This document shows, in pieces, positions 6,081 to 15,123 of a stretch of DNA of 27,411 nt (its first letter is position 1; every line of letters begins with the position of its first letter). This DNA is from Sphingobium sp. (GTDB lineage: Bacteria; Pseudomonadota; Alphaproteobacteria; Sphingomonadales; Sphingomonadaceae). A program made the position numbers and the translations under genes. The notes beneath the pieces were generated by a model. It searched no databases and was not told the origin of the DNA. It saw only the letters and a program-made list of their open reading frames with translations. The stretch covers positions 1 to 27,411 of the forward strand of contig NZ_QFOA01000076.1 of assembly GCF_003248505.1 (NCBI RefSeq), read 5' to 3'.

Positions 6081-7643
6081 GTGCCTTTGAAACTAAAACA
6101 TATTTTTCCGGTGGTCCTTGTGCTGACTGCCGGTTGCAGCGGTCCAGAGGTAAGCAAAACAAGGGAACCTGAGGCTCAATCAGAACTTTCTGAGCTCCCC
6201 CCGAGCATTCCAGCTGCGGAATTGCAGGCAGAGGCGCAGGACACACAAGTCCGCGAGTTCTACGAAAAGGCCGGCTGGGCGGCCATTTGGTCGCCGCGTG
6301 CAGAGCAGGCATTGAGGGCCGCGCTTGGAAAGCGGGCGGACCACGGCCTGGACCGCGTGCATTTTCACCCGGAATTATCGAAGCTATCCGCCCCAGCGCG
6401 CGAGATTGCCCTGACCAGTGCTGCCCTGATGTTCGCAGGCGCGCTGGCTCGCGGTGTCGCTGATCCAGCGAAGCTCCACACCATATACACCCATCCTCGC
6501 CCTGAGGTAGATCTCGCATCAGGATTGGCCACAGCGGTTCGGGCTGGCCGGGTGGATGCATGGCTGGATAGCCTCGCGCCGGATACCCCTGAGTATCGCG
6601 CTTTGGCGGACACCTACCTGCAGCAGCAAAAGGCAGCGTCCCAGGAGAACGTCGCGCAGATTGCCAGCGGAGACCTGATCCATCCAGGCGACCGGGATCC
6701 ACGGATCCCGCGGATCGTGACGGCGCTCGTGGAACATCGCTACCTGGCTATGCCGGTGACGACCGAGGCCTCGCCATCGCAGGCCGTAGATGGCACCCTT
6801 TACACCGTAGGTATCGTAAGGGCCGTGAAGGCCTTCCAGCACGACTACGACATCAGGGATGACGGTGTCATCGGCGTCGATACTTTATCCATTCTCAATG
6901 TGCGGCCTGGCGACCATGCGCGGTCGATTGCGGTGGCGATGGAACGATTGCGCTGGCTCACACGCGAGCCACCGGCGACACGCATCGACGTGAATACTGC
7001 GGCGGCTGAACTGAGCTATTTCCGCGATGGCGAACTGGTCGATCAGCGCAACGTCGTCGTCGGCAAGCCGGGCAAGGAAACGCCGCAAATATCCACTTCC
7101 ATGTTCCGCCTCGTTGCCAATCCCACATGGACGGTGCCGAAATCGATCCAGAGGGGGGAATTGGCCGGAAAAAGTGCAGCCTATTTCCGGCGCAACAACA
7201 TGAGCTGGCGCAACGGCTGGATCGTTCAAGGGCCCGGGCCCCGCAACTCGCTTGGCCTCGTCAAGTTCGACCTGCAAAACAGCCTGGCAATCTATCTGCA
7301 CGACACGCCCGCAAAAACGCTGTTCGACAAGCACCAGCGTCAATTGAGCCATGGTTGCGTCCGCGTCAGTGACGCGCTGGGTTTTGCCCAAATGCTCGCT
7401 GAACAGCAGGGTATCGCCGACCAATGGTCCAGGGCGCGTGCGAGCGGCAAGATCGCTTACGTCAGGTTCCCCGAAGCGATACCCGTCAGGCTGCTCTATC
7501 GCACCGTCTATGTGAGCCAGGCCAACCAGGTGACGTACCGGACAGATCCCTACGGCTGGAATGTTGCCGTTGCAGAGGCGCTTGGCTTTGGCAAAGATGC
7601 CGGCAAGCAGTTCAGGAGCGATGTAGACGACATCGGGCCGTGA
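6081..7643 (+). CDS. L,D-transpeptidase (YkuD domain) lipoprotein, YcbB-like
   Basis: A 520-residue peptidoglycan L,D-transpeptidase. The GTG start at 6081 is preceded by GGAAGA about 9 bases upstream. The N-terminus MPLKLKHIFPVVLVLTAGC is a lipoprotein signal with an LTAGC lipobox (Cys19). An N-terminal helical scaffold domain with FYEKAGWAAIW follows, then a peptidoglycan-binding-like repeat (VKAFQHDYDIRDDGVIGVDT, about residues 250-275). The YkuD catalytic domain runs from about residue 295 and contains VVVGKPGKETPQ, the family's NPTWTVP block and the catalytic LSHGCVRV motif with Cys426. This order matches the LdtD/YcbB group that makes 3-3 crosslinks or attaches proteins to peptidoglycan. 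3-3 crosslinking is associated with envelope stress, which fits the neighbourhood. Confidence 0.93.
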   Translation: MPLKLKHIFPVVLVLTAGCSGPEVSKTREPEAQSELSELPPSIPAAELQAEAQDTQVREFYEKAGWAAIWSPRAEQALRAALGKRADHGLDRVHFHPELSKLSAPAREIALTSAALMFAGALARGVADPAKLHTIYTHPRPEVDLASGLATAVRAGRVDAWLDSLAPDTPEYRALADTYLQQQKAASQENVAQIASGDLIHPGDRDPRIPRIVTALVEHRYLAMPVTTEASPSQAVDGTLYTVGIVRAVKAFQHDYDIRDDGVIGVDTLSILNVRPGDHARSIAVAMERLRWLTREPPATRIDVNTAAAELSYFRDGELVDQRNVVVGKPGKETPQISTSMFRLVANPTWTVPKSIQRGELAGKSAAYFRRNNMSWRNGWIVQGPGPRNSLGLVKFDLQNSLAIYLHDTPAKTLFDKHQRQLSHGCVRVSDALGFAQMLAEQQGIADQWSRARASGKIAYVRFPEAIPVRLLYRTVYVSQANQVTYRTDPYGWNVAVAEALGFGKDAGKQFRSDVDDIGP

Positions 7644-7761
7644 TGTCTCGTGCCGCCTCTGCCTTTCTATTCGGATTGTTCAGGGCGGACACGATTCAAT
7701 CTACCGGATACCGATCAATATTTTGCAATTAAGTTTAACGTCAATGTCAGGAGAAACACCG

Positions 7762-8463
7762 GTGTCCCGACTTCACCTACACCCGGAAAGCCATCTCGTC
7801 TCGCGCATCGGCTGGTTGCGGGCGGCTGTTCTCGGGGCCAATGACGGGATCGTTTCGACGGCCAGTCTAATCGTAGGCGTGGCAGCGGCATCCACCGCCA
7901 CCTCCGAGGTTCTGATCGCAGGCGTCGCCGGCCTCGTCGCCGGGGCCATGTCCATGGCTGCGGGCGAATATGTTTCCGTCAGTTCCCAATCGGACACCGA
8001 ACAAGCCGATCTCGCCCGCGAGCAGGCAGAGCTAGCCGGCCAGCCGGATTACGAATGCGAGGAACTGACACGCATCTACATGGACCGTGGTGTCGATGCA
8101 GACCTCGCCCGACAGGTGGCTATCCAGCTGATGGCAAAGGACTCGCTCGGTGCCCATGCGCGCGACGAACTTGGCATTTCGGAGATGACCGCAGCTCGCC
8201 CGATCCTGGCGGCGCTAACCTCTGCAGCGACATTCGCCGCTGGCGCTGCCATGCCGCTCGCCATGGTCTTGCTGATGCCGCGCTCCCTGCTGGTGGCGGG
8301 CGTCTCGATTGCCTCGCTGATTTTTCTGGCTCTTCTCGGGGGCATCGGCGCGCGCGCTGGCGGAGCCAAGGTCGTGAGGGCCACCCTGCGCGTAACCTTC
8401 TGGGGCGCTCTAGCCATGGCATTGACGGCAGGCATCGGAACGATCTTCGGGACGGTGGTCTGA
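7762..8463 (+). CDS. VIT1/CCC1-family Fe2+/Mn2+ transporter
   Basis: A 233-residue membrane protein of the VIT1/CCC1 family. N-terminal blocks are SRIGWLRAAVLGANDGIVSTASLIVGV and the signature GLVAGAMSMAAGEYVSVSSQSDTE, which carries the conserved metal-path Met/Glu residues. A cytosolic loop (EQAELAGQPDYECEELTRIYMDRG) is followed by C-terminal helices (ILAALTSAATFAAGAAMPLA and VVRATLRVTFWGALAMALTAGIGTIFG). Related proteins export or sequester Fe2+ or Mn2+. I chose GTG 7762 because AGGAG (7749-7753) sits 8 bases before it; ATG 7744 and TTG 7723 are in frame but lack a ribosome site. A 66-bp gap to the P-type ATPase suggests one metal-homeostasis operon. Confidence 0.93.
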   Translation: MSRLHLHPESHLVSRIGWLRAAVLGANDGIVSTASLIVGVAAASTATSEVLIAGVAGLVAGAMSMAAGEYVSVSSQSDTEQADLAREQAELAGQPDYECEELTRIYMDRGVDADLARQVAIQLMAKDSLGAHARDELGISEMTAARPILAALTSAATFAAGAAMPLAMVLLMPRSLLVAGVSIASLIFLALLGGIGARAGGAKVVRATLRVTFWGALAMALTAGIGTIFGTVV

Positions 8464-8529
8464 TCGTCTTGAGGAATCGCAACCCAGATCAAGTCCGGCA
8501 ATTCCGGTTGCAAGCAAGGCCCGAGAGTT

Positions 8530-11133
8530 ATGACGAATCCTGAAATCTCGGGGCAACAGCCAAGCCAGGCTTCGCTCTCCGGATTGAGCGACGCCGAGGC
8601 CGCCGAGCGCCTGAGGACGGAAGGTTACAATGAACTGCCGCGTACCGGGCAGCGCACATTTGCGCGCATTATCCTTGATGTCCTGCGCGAACCCATGCTG
8701 GCGATGCTGATCGGGGCGGGCCTCCTATACATGGCCCTGGGCGACCTTCAGGAAGCCCTGATCCTGGTTGCGTTCGCCGGGCTTTCGATCCTCATCACTG
8801 TCGTCCAGGAAACCCGCACCGAACGGGCGCTCGAAGCTCTGCGCGATCTGACCAGTCCGCGGGCTCTCGTCATCCGCGATGGGGCAAGGAAGCGCATCGC
8901 CGGGCGGGAGGTGGCGCGTGGCGATCTCGTGGTGCTGGCCGAAGGCGATCGGGTGCCCGCCGACGGATGGATCACGCAAAATGACGGGCTTCATCTCGAC
9001 GAATCGCTGCTGACCGGGGAATCCGTTGCCGTCCGCAAGACCGCCTGCGGGGCTGATGCGCCAACGGCCATGGCGCGTCCGGGTGGAGACGACCTGCCGT
9101 TCGTCTATTCGGGATCGCTGGTCGTGCGCGGGACGGGGCTTTGCGCCGTCACCGCAACAGGTCTTGCCAGCGAGATCGGTCGCATCGGCCGTGTTCTCTC
9201 CACGCTTGAAACCGAAGCGCCCCGCCTCAGGCAGCAGACGCGCCGGTTGGTGTTGTGGTTTGCGGCGACGGGCGCTGCGGCCAGCGTGCTCGTTGTCCTT
9301 CTTTACGGACTGTTTCGCGGGAGCTGGCTGGAGGCCGCACTGGCCGGGATAGCGCTCGGCATGTCGATGCTGCCCGAGGAATTCCCGGTGGTGCTCACCA
9401 TCTTCATGGCGATGGGCGCCATGCGCATGTCTCGCAACCGGGTGCTGACCCGCCGGGCGGCAGCGATCGAGACACTGGGTGCTGCCACGACCCTTTGCAC
9501 CGACAAGACCGGCACGCTGACGCAGAACCGGATGCGGATAGCCGAACTGCGTCTCCCTGACGGCCGCATCCTGCTGCATGACGATCAGCAGAAACTCCTG
9601 CTGGAGGACGAATTCCACCTTCTCGCCGAGTTCGGCATTCTGGCCAGCGCCCAGCAGCCGCTGGACCCCATGGAAGTGGCCTTCCACGAACTCGGTGATG
9701 AACACGCGCCGGAAACCGTGAGGGTGCGCCAGAACGCTGGCTGGACACTGGACCATCACTATCCGCTCGACCCCGCCCTGCTGGCGATGTCGCATGTGTG
9801 GGGCAACCCGGATACGGCCGAGGAACGGATCATCGCCACGAAAGGCGCGCCTGAAGCGGTCGCCGAACTTTGCGGTATGACCGGAAACGAGAAGGCGAGG
9901 CTGAAGGACACCATCGATGCCATGGCCAGCAAGGGATTGCGGGTGCTGGGCGTTGCCGATGCGCGCTGGTCCGGCGCTGAACTGCCGAAATCACAGCGAG
10001 CCTTCAGCTTCACTTTCCGTGGCCTGGTCGGCCTTGCCGATCCCCTGCGCGCTTCGGTCCCCGATGCCGTGCGCCACTGCCGCGAGGCCGGCATCCGCAT
10101 CATCATGATCACCGGCGATTACCCGCAGACTGCCCGCGCCATCGCGCGGCAGGCAGGGATAGATGCCGACAATGTGCTGACGGGCGAAGACCTGGCGGCC
10201 ATGTCTGAAGACGACCTCAGGCAGCGCATCGGCTCGGTCAACGTCTGTGCGCGCATCATGCCGGAACAGAAACTACGTCTCGTCGAGGCGTTGAAGGCAT
10301 CGAGAGAAATCGTCGCCATGACGGGCGACGGCGTAAACGATGCGCCTTCGCTCAAGGCGGCACATATCGGCATCGCCATGGGCGGACGCGGCACCGATGT
10401 TGCCCGCGAGGCGTCGGCCATCGTGCTGCTCGATGATGACTTCGGCTCGATCGTCAAGGCCATCCGTATGGGACGGCGAATCTATGACAACCTGCGAAAG
10501 GCAATGGGCTTCATCGTGGCCGTGCATCTTCCGATCGCTGGCCTGGCGCTGCTTCCGCTGCTGACCGGCATGCCCTTGTTGCTGGGGCCCATCCATATCG
10601 CTTTCCTGGAGATGATCATAGATCCGGTCTGTTCGCTCGCCTTCGAGGCCGAGGAGGACGAGCGCAATGTCATGGCCAGACCGCCGCGCGGACCGGATAC
10701 ACCATTGTTTTCGCGCTGGCTGGTCGGCTGGTCGGTTCTTCAGGGCAGCGTTACATTTGGCGCTACCGGGGGGCTGACACTGTATTTCTGGGAGTCCGGC
10801 ATGGGCGAGGAACAGCTCCGTTCCACTGCCTTTCTTGCGCTCGTTCTCGCAATCACGAGCCTGATCCTGATCAATCGCCGCTTCAGCGCGTCAATCACTG
10901 CGGCCGTCCTCAGGGTAAATCCGACGCTCGCCACAGTCCTTGGGCTGGTGACCATCATCCTGCTGGCAACGCAGATTATTTCCCCGATTGCCGACCTGTT
11001 CGATTTTGCGCGCGTTGAGGCCGGCTCGAATAGGTGGGCTTTGACCCCGGTCATGGCAAAACCGGACCTGGAAGGTCATAATAGAAAGATGTTACGATCA
11101 GATCCGACCCCGCTTCGGCTCAGGATCCAGTAG
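8530..11133 (+). CDS. P2-type cation-transporting P-type ATPase
   Basis: An 867-residue P-type ATPase with the full catalytic set. It has an N-terminal cation-ATPase domain (LSDAEAAERLRTEGYNELP), an actuator loop LDESLLTGESVAV, a TM4 motif LPEEFPVVLT (PEEFP at residues 282-286), phosphorylation site CTDKTGTLTQ with D325, ATP-binding KGAPEAV, and hinge MTGDGVND (D600, D604). The TM5-6 region includes FLEMIIDPVCSLAFEAEEDE. The absence of a CPC motif and of N-terminal metal-binding domains argues against P1B heavy-metal pumps; the layout is that of P2-like Ca/Mg/Mn-type pumps, ion unknown. The last roughly 40 residues (after DLFDFARVEAG) are hydrophilic and do not look like the family's usual membrane ending, so the 3' end may be altered. 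It is probably co-transcribed with the Fe/Mn transporter. Confidence 0.93.
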   Translation: MTNPEISGQQPSQASLSGLSDAEAAERLRTEGYNELPRTGQRTFARIILDVLREPMLAMLIGAGLLYMALGDLQEALILVAFAGLSILITVVQETRTERALEALRDLTSPRALVIRDGARKRIAGREVARGDLVVLAEGDRVPADGWITQNDGLHLDESLLTGESVAVRKTACGADAPTAMARPGGDDLPFVYSGSLVVRGTGLCAVTATGLASEIGRIGRVLSTLETEAPRLRQQTRRLVLWFAATGAAASVLVVLLYGLFRGSWLEAALAGIALGMSMLPEEFPVVLTIFMAMGAMRMSRNRVLTRRAAAIETLGAATTLCTDKTGTLTQNRMRIAELRLPDGRILLHDDQQKLLLEDEFHLLAEFGILASAQQPLDPMEVAFHELGDEHAPETVRVRQNAGWTLDHHYPLDPALLAMSHVWGNPDTAEERIIATKGAPEAVAELCGMTGNEKARLKDTIDAMASKGLRVLGVADARWSGAELPKSQRAFSFTFRGLVGLADPLRASVPDAVRHCREAGIRIIMITGDYPQTARAIARQAGIDADNVLTGEDLAAMSEDDLRQRIGSVNVCARIMPEQKLRLVEALKASREIVAMTGDGVNDAPSLKAAHIGIAMGGRGTDVAREASAIVLLDDDFGSIVKAIRMGRRIYDNLRKAMGFIVAVHLPIAGLALLPLLTGMPLLLGPIHIAFLEMIIDPVCSLAFEAEEDERNVMARPPRGPDTPLFSRWLVGWSVLQGSVTFGATGGLTLYFWESGMGEEQLRSTAFLALVLAITSLILINRRFSASITAAVLRVNPTLATVLGLVTIILLATQIISPIADLFDFARVEAGSNRWALTPVMAKPDLEGHNRKMLRSDPTPLRLRIQ

Positions 11134-11166
11134 GATGGGGATCAGCCTGCTCACCTTCGAAACCTC

Positions 11167-11382
11167 GTGCAGCGTTCGCAGCGCTGGATGAAGCAGACGA
11201 AAGCTGATCGTCACGATGCAGGGCTGACCGACAAGGACATCGAACAGCGGCTATTCTGGGACAGCCTTGCCGCCAGACTGGTGCGCAAATGGCGGACAAT
11301 TCGCCTGCCGATCGCGCTCGCCTTCGCCGTGCTTGCCTCCGTCCACATCCTCTCCACTTTCCTGTCCTGGAGATGGCAATGA
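11167..11382 (+). CDS. Small membrane protein, possibly a truncated gene remnant
   Basis: A 71-residue ORF with GTG start at 11167 (an ATG at 11188 is also in frame). A charged N-terminal half is followed by LVRKWRTIRLPIALAFAVLASVHILSTFLSWRW (split here: charged LVRKWRTIRLP, then one transmembrane helix). It shares the reading frame of the preceding ATPase, separated by TAG at 11131-11133, and the frame between them is open. The pattern of a short basic stretch plus one C-terminal helix with a histidine resembles the tail of a larger membrane redox protein, but I cannot assign a family. It ends ATGA-overlapped with the next small ORF, which argues that the pair is translated, or once was. Confidence 0.45.
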   Translation: MQRSQRWMKQTKADRHDAGLTDKDIEQRLFWDSLAARLVRKWRTIRLPIALAFAVLASVHILSTFLSWRWQ

Positions 11383-11510
11383 AGCGCTCCGTCTGGACCG
11401 GTATGTCGCTGGTCAAGGACTGTCGTCGCATCCACACCCACTATGACCGATGCGCCCACACCTTCGTTTCCGCCATATGCATCGCCGCAACTGTCATCTT
11501 CTGGCTCTGA
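11379..11510 (+). CDS. Tiny membrane-anchored ORF, possible remnant
   Basis: A 43-residue ORF starting at ATG 11379, overlapping the preceding stop by 4 bases (ATGA). It begins MKRSVWTGMSLVKDCRRIHT and ends in a hydrophobic helix, FVSAICIAATVIFWL. Translational coupling with the 71-residue ORF is the main support. It has no recognisable family and may be what remains of a longer gene after a deletion. Confidence 0.35.
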   Translation: MKRSVWTGMSLVKDCRRIHTHYDRCAHTFVSAICIAATVIFWL

Positions 11511-11514
11511 TCAG

Positions 11515-11871
11515 TCACGTAGCAGATGTGCATGCCTCCCGTAGCCACTCCCGAACCTGGTGGTCGACTTCTGTTGCGCCATTGATCTCCAGGTGATGAG
11601 TGAAGCGACCTGGCTTGGGCTCGACTATTTCCTTCCAGCGCAGAGATCGGTCTCTTCGCTGTAGGAAAATGCTCAAAACCAGCGGTGGATGGCTTCCGCT
11701 GAGATATTGGTTCGGCCGCCAAACAGCGGCAAATGGGTACTTCCGATAGAACCCGATCTGACTTTTGGATACGCGCCGTTCCGCTTCGCCAACTGCTCTC
11801 ACCGCAGAGTCGATTGCGGAGAATATCGAGCGGGCGCGCGCGTCCGACCCAAGATAGTCTCTCTCATTCAC
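11515..11871 (-). CDS. DUF5655 domain protein
   Basis: A 118-residue soluble protein. It contains SIFSAIDSAVRAVGEAERRVSKSQIGFYR, then PFAAVWRPNQYL, PLVLSIFLQRRD and the C-terminal block RWKEIVEPKPGRFTHHLEI ending VDHQVREWLREA (I give these separately). This K-S-Q-I-x-F ... R-W-K-E-x-V-E-P ... F-T-H-H-L pattern is that of DUF5655, a domain of unknown function that occurs alone or fused to other domains. The start is GTG 11871 with AGGGT about 11 bases upstream. It lies between the tiny plus-strand ORFs (4 bases away, convergent) and the broken gdhA, in a zone of gene decay, but is itself intact. Confidence 0.72.
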   Translation of the reverse strand: MNERDYLGSDARARSIFSAIDSAVRAVGEAERRVSKSQIGFYRKYPFAAVWRPNQYLSGSHPPLVLSIFLQRRDRSLRWKEIVEPKPGRFTHHLEINGATEVDHQVREWLREACTSAT

Positions 11872-12016
11872 GCAAAAAGACCCTGCAACCCCTTCCTCTC
11901 AATTCGTGGCAGAGCGGGGATTTCTCCAGTAGGTTGCTAACACATCTTGCTAGCGACCATCGCCCCCTGAATGCTGCAACACCGGCGAGCTCAGCTGCAA
12001 CCCCATCATCAATGAG

Positions 12017-13202
12017 TCATCCTGAGCCGCGCGAGGCATTCTGCTGCATTTCCAGGGCTGAAGTCGCAACTCCGCCGGCATTGGCCGCCTTGCCCGGCCC
12101 AAACAGCACTCCCGCGCCCTGGAAGACGCGGACGGCATCGGGCGTACAGGGCATGTTCGCCCCTTCGCCCACAGCCACCACCCCGTTCTTGACCAGTGTG
12201 CGTGCATCCTTGCCGGTCAACTCGTTCTGCGTAGCCGATGGCATGGCAACATCACACGGAACTTCCCAGATCGAACCGCCCTCAATGTAATGGGTGCCGT
12301 TGCCTTTCCTGCGCGCATATTGCGAGATCCGTTCGCGGCGAATCTCCTTGATCTCTTTGACCAGATCGAGATCGATGCCGCTTTCATCGACAATGTAGCC
12401 ATTGGAGTCCGAGCAGGCGATGACAATGCCGCCGAACTGCCGGATCTTTTCAATCGTGTAGATTGCCACGTTGCCGGAACCCGACACCACGCATTTGCGG
12501 CCTTCGAAATCCATGCCCTTGGTAGCGAGCATGCTCGAGACGAAATAGGTTGCCCCGAACCCGGTGGCTTCGGTCCCGCGCCCGTGAGCCGCCGTAGACC
12601 AGCCCCTTGCCGGTCAGCACCCCGGCTTCGTACCGATTTGTCAAGCGCTTGAACTGGCCAAAGAGGTAACCGATCTCGCGCCCGCCAACGCCTACGTCGC
12701 CAGCAGGCACATCGGTGTATTCGCCCAGATGTCGTTGCAATTCAGTCATGAATGACTGGCAAAAACGCATGACCTCGCCATCGGAGCGTCCACGAGGATT
12801 AAAATCCGAGCCGCCCTTGCCACCACCAATCGGCAGTCCTGTAAGCGCATTCTTGAAGATCTGCTCGAACCCAAGGAACTTGATGATCCCGAGGTTGACC
12901 GAAGGGTGGAACCGCAGGCCACCCTTGTAGGGGCCGAGCGCGGAGTTGAATTGGACGCGAAAGCCACGATTGATCTGCACCTGGCCCTGATCGTCAACCC
13001 ATGGCACGCGGAAAATGATCTGACGTTCAGGCTCGCATAGACGCTCTATCAGGGCATGATCGGCATAATAGGGCTTCTTGGCGATCACGCGCCCGAGACT
13101 TTCCAGCACCTCGATGACGGCTTGGTGAAACTCGGTTTCGCCGGCATTGCGGCGCAGCACCTCGGCGAGGATGGGTTCAAGCTTTTCATCAATCTTGGTC
13201 AT
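12017..13202 (-). pseudogene. gdhA: NADP-type glutamate dehydrogenase, frameshifted and 3'-truncated
   Basis: The start ATG 13202 is preceded by AGGA 7 bases upstream. The first part reads through family blocks PYKGGLRFHPSVNLGIIKFL, GLPIGGGKGGSDFNPRG (active-site lysine region), DVPAGDVGVGGREIGYLFGQ and VLTGKGLVYGGS. The frame then goes wrong. Removing one C of the CCC at 12575-12577 restores ARTEATGFGATYFVSSML, DFEGRKCVVSGSGNVAIYTI and GEGANMPCTPDAVRVFQGAG. The restored frame ends QQNASRGSG-stop at 12017, at a point where family members continue for about 50 more residues. It therefore carries two lesions, an apparent 1-bp insertion and loss of the C-terminal segment. The first could be a sequencing error; the second cannot be explained that way. 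An intact enzyme would have converted 2-oxoglutarate and ammonia to glutamate. Confidence 0.9.
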
Positions 13203-13324
13203 TGAAATTTCCTGGGTCCGACGCTGGGGTGGGCTACTGCTTGCGTGCATAAGCGAGAGTGACCGACTTTTCGATAGACGTGCTACCGTGCTGGCAATTG
13301 TGGTCGTGCTGACGGAGCTTTGCA

Positions 13325-14920
13325 TTGTTCTTGAAACGTTTCTCGGTCTTTGGCTGCGCCCTTCTTGCGGCTGTTGTCTCTGGTGCTTTTCTCCCTGCGG
13401 CTTGGGCCGTCTCCGTTTTTGCAATTTCGGGGGCCTTGGCCCTGATTGGCCTGTTTGACCTCGCGCAGCCGGTCCATTCGATCCGGCGCAATTACCCAAT
13501 CATTGGCCGCATGCGCTGGCTCTTCGAGGACATTCGTCCAGAGATACGTCAATATCTGATCGAGGATGACCATGAGCAGCTGCCGTTTTCCCGGAGCCAA
13601 CGGTCATTGGTCTACGCGCGGTCGAAGAACGAAAGCAGCGAGCGCGCATTTGGCACCCAGCTCGATGTCTATGAAAACGGCTATGAATTTATCGGGCATT
13701 CGAACCGCCCGGTGCCCCCCGGTGATCCCGCCACGTTCCGCGTCGACATTGGCGGGGGCGATTGCAGGCAAAGCTACCGAGCATCAATCCTGAACATCTC
13801 GGCGATGAGCTTCGGATCGCTGAGTGCCAACGCCATTCTAGCACTGAACCAGGGCGCAAAGCTTGGAAGCTTTGCCCATGACACCGGCGAGGGGAGTATC
13901 AGTCCGCACCACAGGCACCATGGCGGCGATCTGATCTGGGAAATCGGCAGCGGGTATTTTGGCTGCAGGAACGCCGATGGCGCCTTTGATCAACGAGCCT
14001 TTGAGGAGAAAGCCACAGATCCGCAGGTCAAGATGATCGAGATCAAGCTCACCCAGGGCGCCAAACCTGGCCACGGCGGAATTCTGCCGGCCAGCAAGAT
14101 CACAGAAGAAATCGCCCAGACCCGCGGTGTGCCAATGGGCCAGGACTGCGTTTCTCCCGCCCGGCACAGTGCCTTTTCCACGCCGAACGAGTTGATGGCC
14201 TTTATCGCGGAGCTCAGGCAGCTTTCCGGCGGCAAGCCTGTCGGGTTCAAGCTGTGCATTGGCCAGCCGTGGGAATTCATGGGTATGGTCAAGGCCATGA
14301 TGGACACAGGCATCCTGCCTGATTTCGTCGTGGTCGATGGTGCAGAGGGCGGGACAGGCGCGTCGCCTCTCGAGTTTTCAGATCATCTCGGCATGCCCAT
14401 GCGGGAAGGCCTGCTCTTTGTGCACAACACCTTGGTCGGCACGGGCCTGCGCGACAGGATCAGGATCGGCGCTGCGGGAAAGATAGTCAGCGCCTTCGAC
14501 ATCGCTGCGACGCGCGCCCTGGGTGCCGACTGGGTGAATGCCGCGCGAGGGTTTATGTTCGCTCTGGGGTGCGTTCAATCGCTGTCCTGCAATACCAACC
14601 GTTGTCCCGTCGGCGTCGCGACGCAGGATCCGCTGCTCCAGCGCGCCCTGGTGGTGCCCGAAAAGGCCGAACGCGTGTTTAATTTTCACAGGAATACGCT
14701 TCATGCGCTGGCGGAAATGCTGGCCGCCGCAGGCCTCGATCATCCCAGCCAGATCGGTCCGCATCACTTGGTGCGTCGGGTCAGTCAGACCGAGGTCCGC
14801 CTGTTTTCGCAACTTCACACCTTCCTGGCCGAAGGAGAATTGCTAAGCGGAAGCTGTCACTCCAGTTTCTACAAGAACGTGTGGGACATAGCCCGTGCTG
14901 ACAGCTTCGAGTTGTTGTGA
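13325..14920 (+). CDS. Stand-alone FMN-binding glutamate-synthase-like protein
   Basis: A 531-residue protein with a membrane-spanning N-terminus (about residues 5-45) followed by a GltB-type synthase barrel. Visible blocks are SILNISAMSFGSLSANAILAL, GAKLGSFAHDTGEGSISPHH, IEIKLTQGAKPGHGGILP, FVVVDGAEGGTGASPLEFSD and GAAGKIVSAFDIAATRALGA. The 3Fe-4S cysteine pattern C-x5-C-x4-C follows (GCVQSLSCNTNRCPVGVATQ). The glutaminase and GltD parts of normal glutamate synthase are absent, so an ammonia-linked or other oxidoreductase role is likely; the true reaction is unknown. The TTG start at 13325 has GGAG 7 bases upstream. It diverges from the broken gdhA 122 bases away, which may have been its regulatory partner. 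Confidence 0.9.
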   Translation: MFLKRFSVFGCALLAAVVSGAFLPAAWAVSVFAISGALALIGLFDLAQPVHSIRRNYPIIGRMRWLFEDIRPEIRQYLIEDDHEQLPFSRSQRSLVYARSKNESSERAFGTQLDVYENGYEFIGHSNRPVPPGDPATFRVDIGGGDCRQSYRASILNISAMSFGSLSANAILALNQGAKLGSFAHDTGEGSISPHHRHHGGDLIWEIGSGYFGCRNADGAFDQRAFEEKATDPQVKMIEIKLTQGAKPGHGGILPASKITEEIAQTRGVPMGQDCVSPARHSAFSTPNELMAFIAELRQLSGGKPVGFKLCIGQPWEFMGMVKAMMDTGILPDFVVVDGAEGGTGASPLEFSDHLGMPMREGLLFVHNTLVGTGLRDRIRIGAAGKIVSAFDIAATRALGADWVNAARGFMFALGCVQSLSCNTNRCPVGVATQDPLLQRALVVPEKAERVFNFHRNTLHALAEMLAAAGLDHPSQIGPHHLVRRVSQTEVRLFSQLHTFLAEGELLSGSCHSSFYKNVWDIARADSFELL

Positions 14921-15123
14921 CATCTTTTCCGGCGCGGCGTGAAGCCTGGATAATTGATAGTCCGGCCACTGGGTTCACGTATGTCAAATCAAGCTGGCCC
15001 ATCGACTTTGCAGTTGAATGAAGGAAGGCCGAAGGCAGGGATAGGATTCGGATTTCTGAGCCCGCAACAGGAGGTTGGAAGCTCTCGGGAGACTTCCCCT
15101 GGAGCAACTGCTATCGGGCCGAG

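Noticed and set aside
6885..7424. 179-residue minus-strand open frame inside the L,D-transpeptidase
   Set aside because: It is antisense to the YkuD domain; no ribosome site or family-like sequence.
8725..9795. 356-residue minus-strand open frame inside the P-type ATPase
   Set aside because: It is antisense to the ATPase actuator and phosphorylation domains and has no motif of its own.
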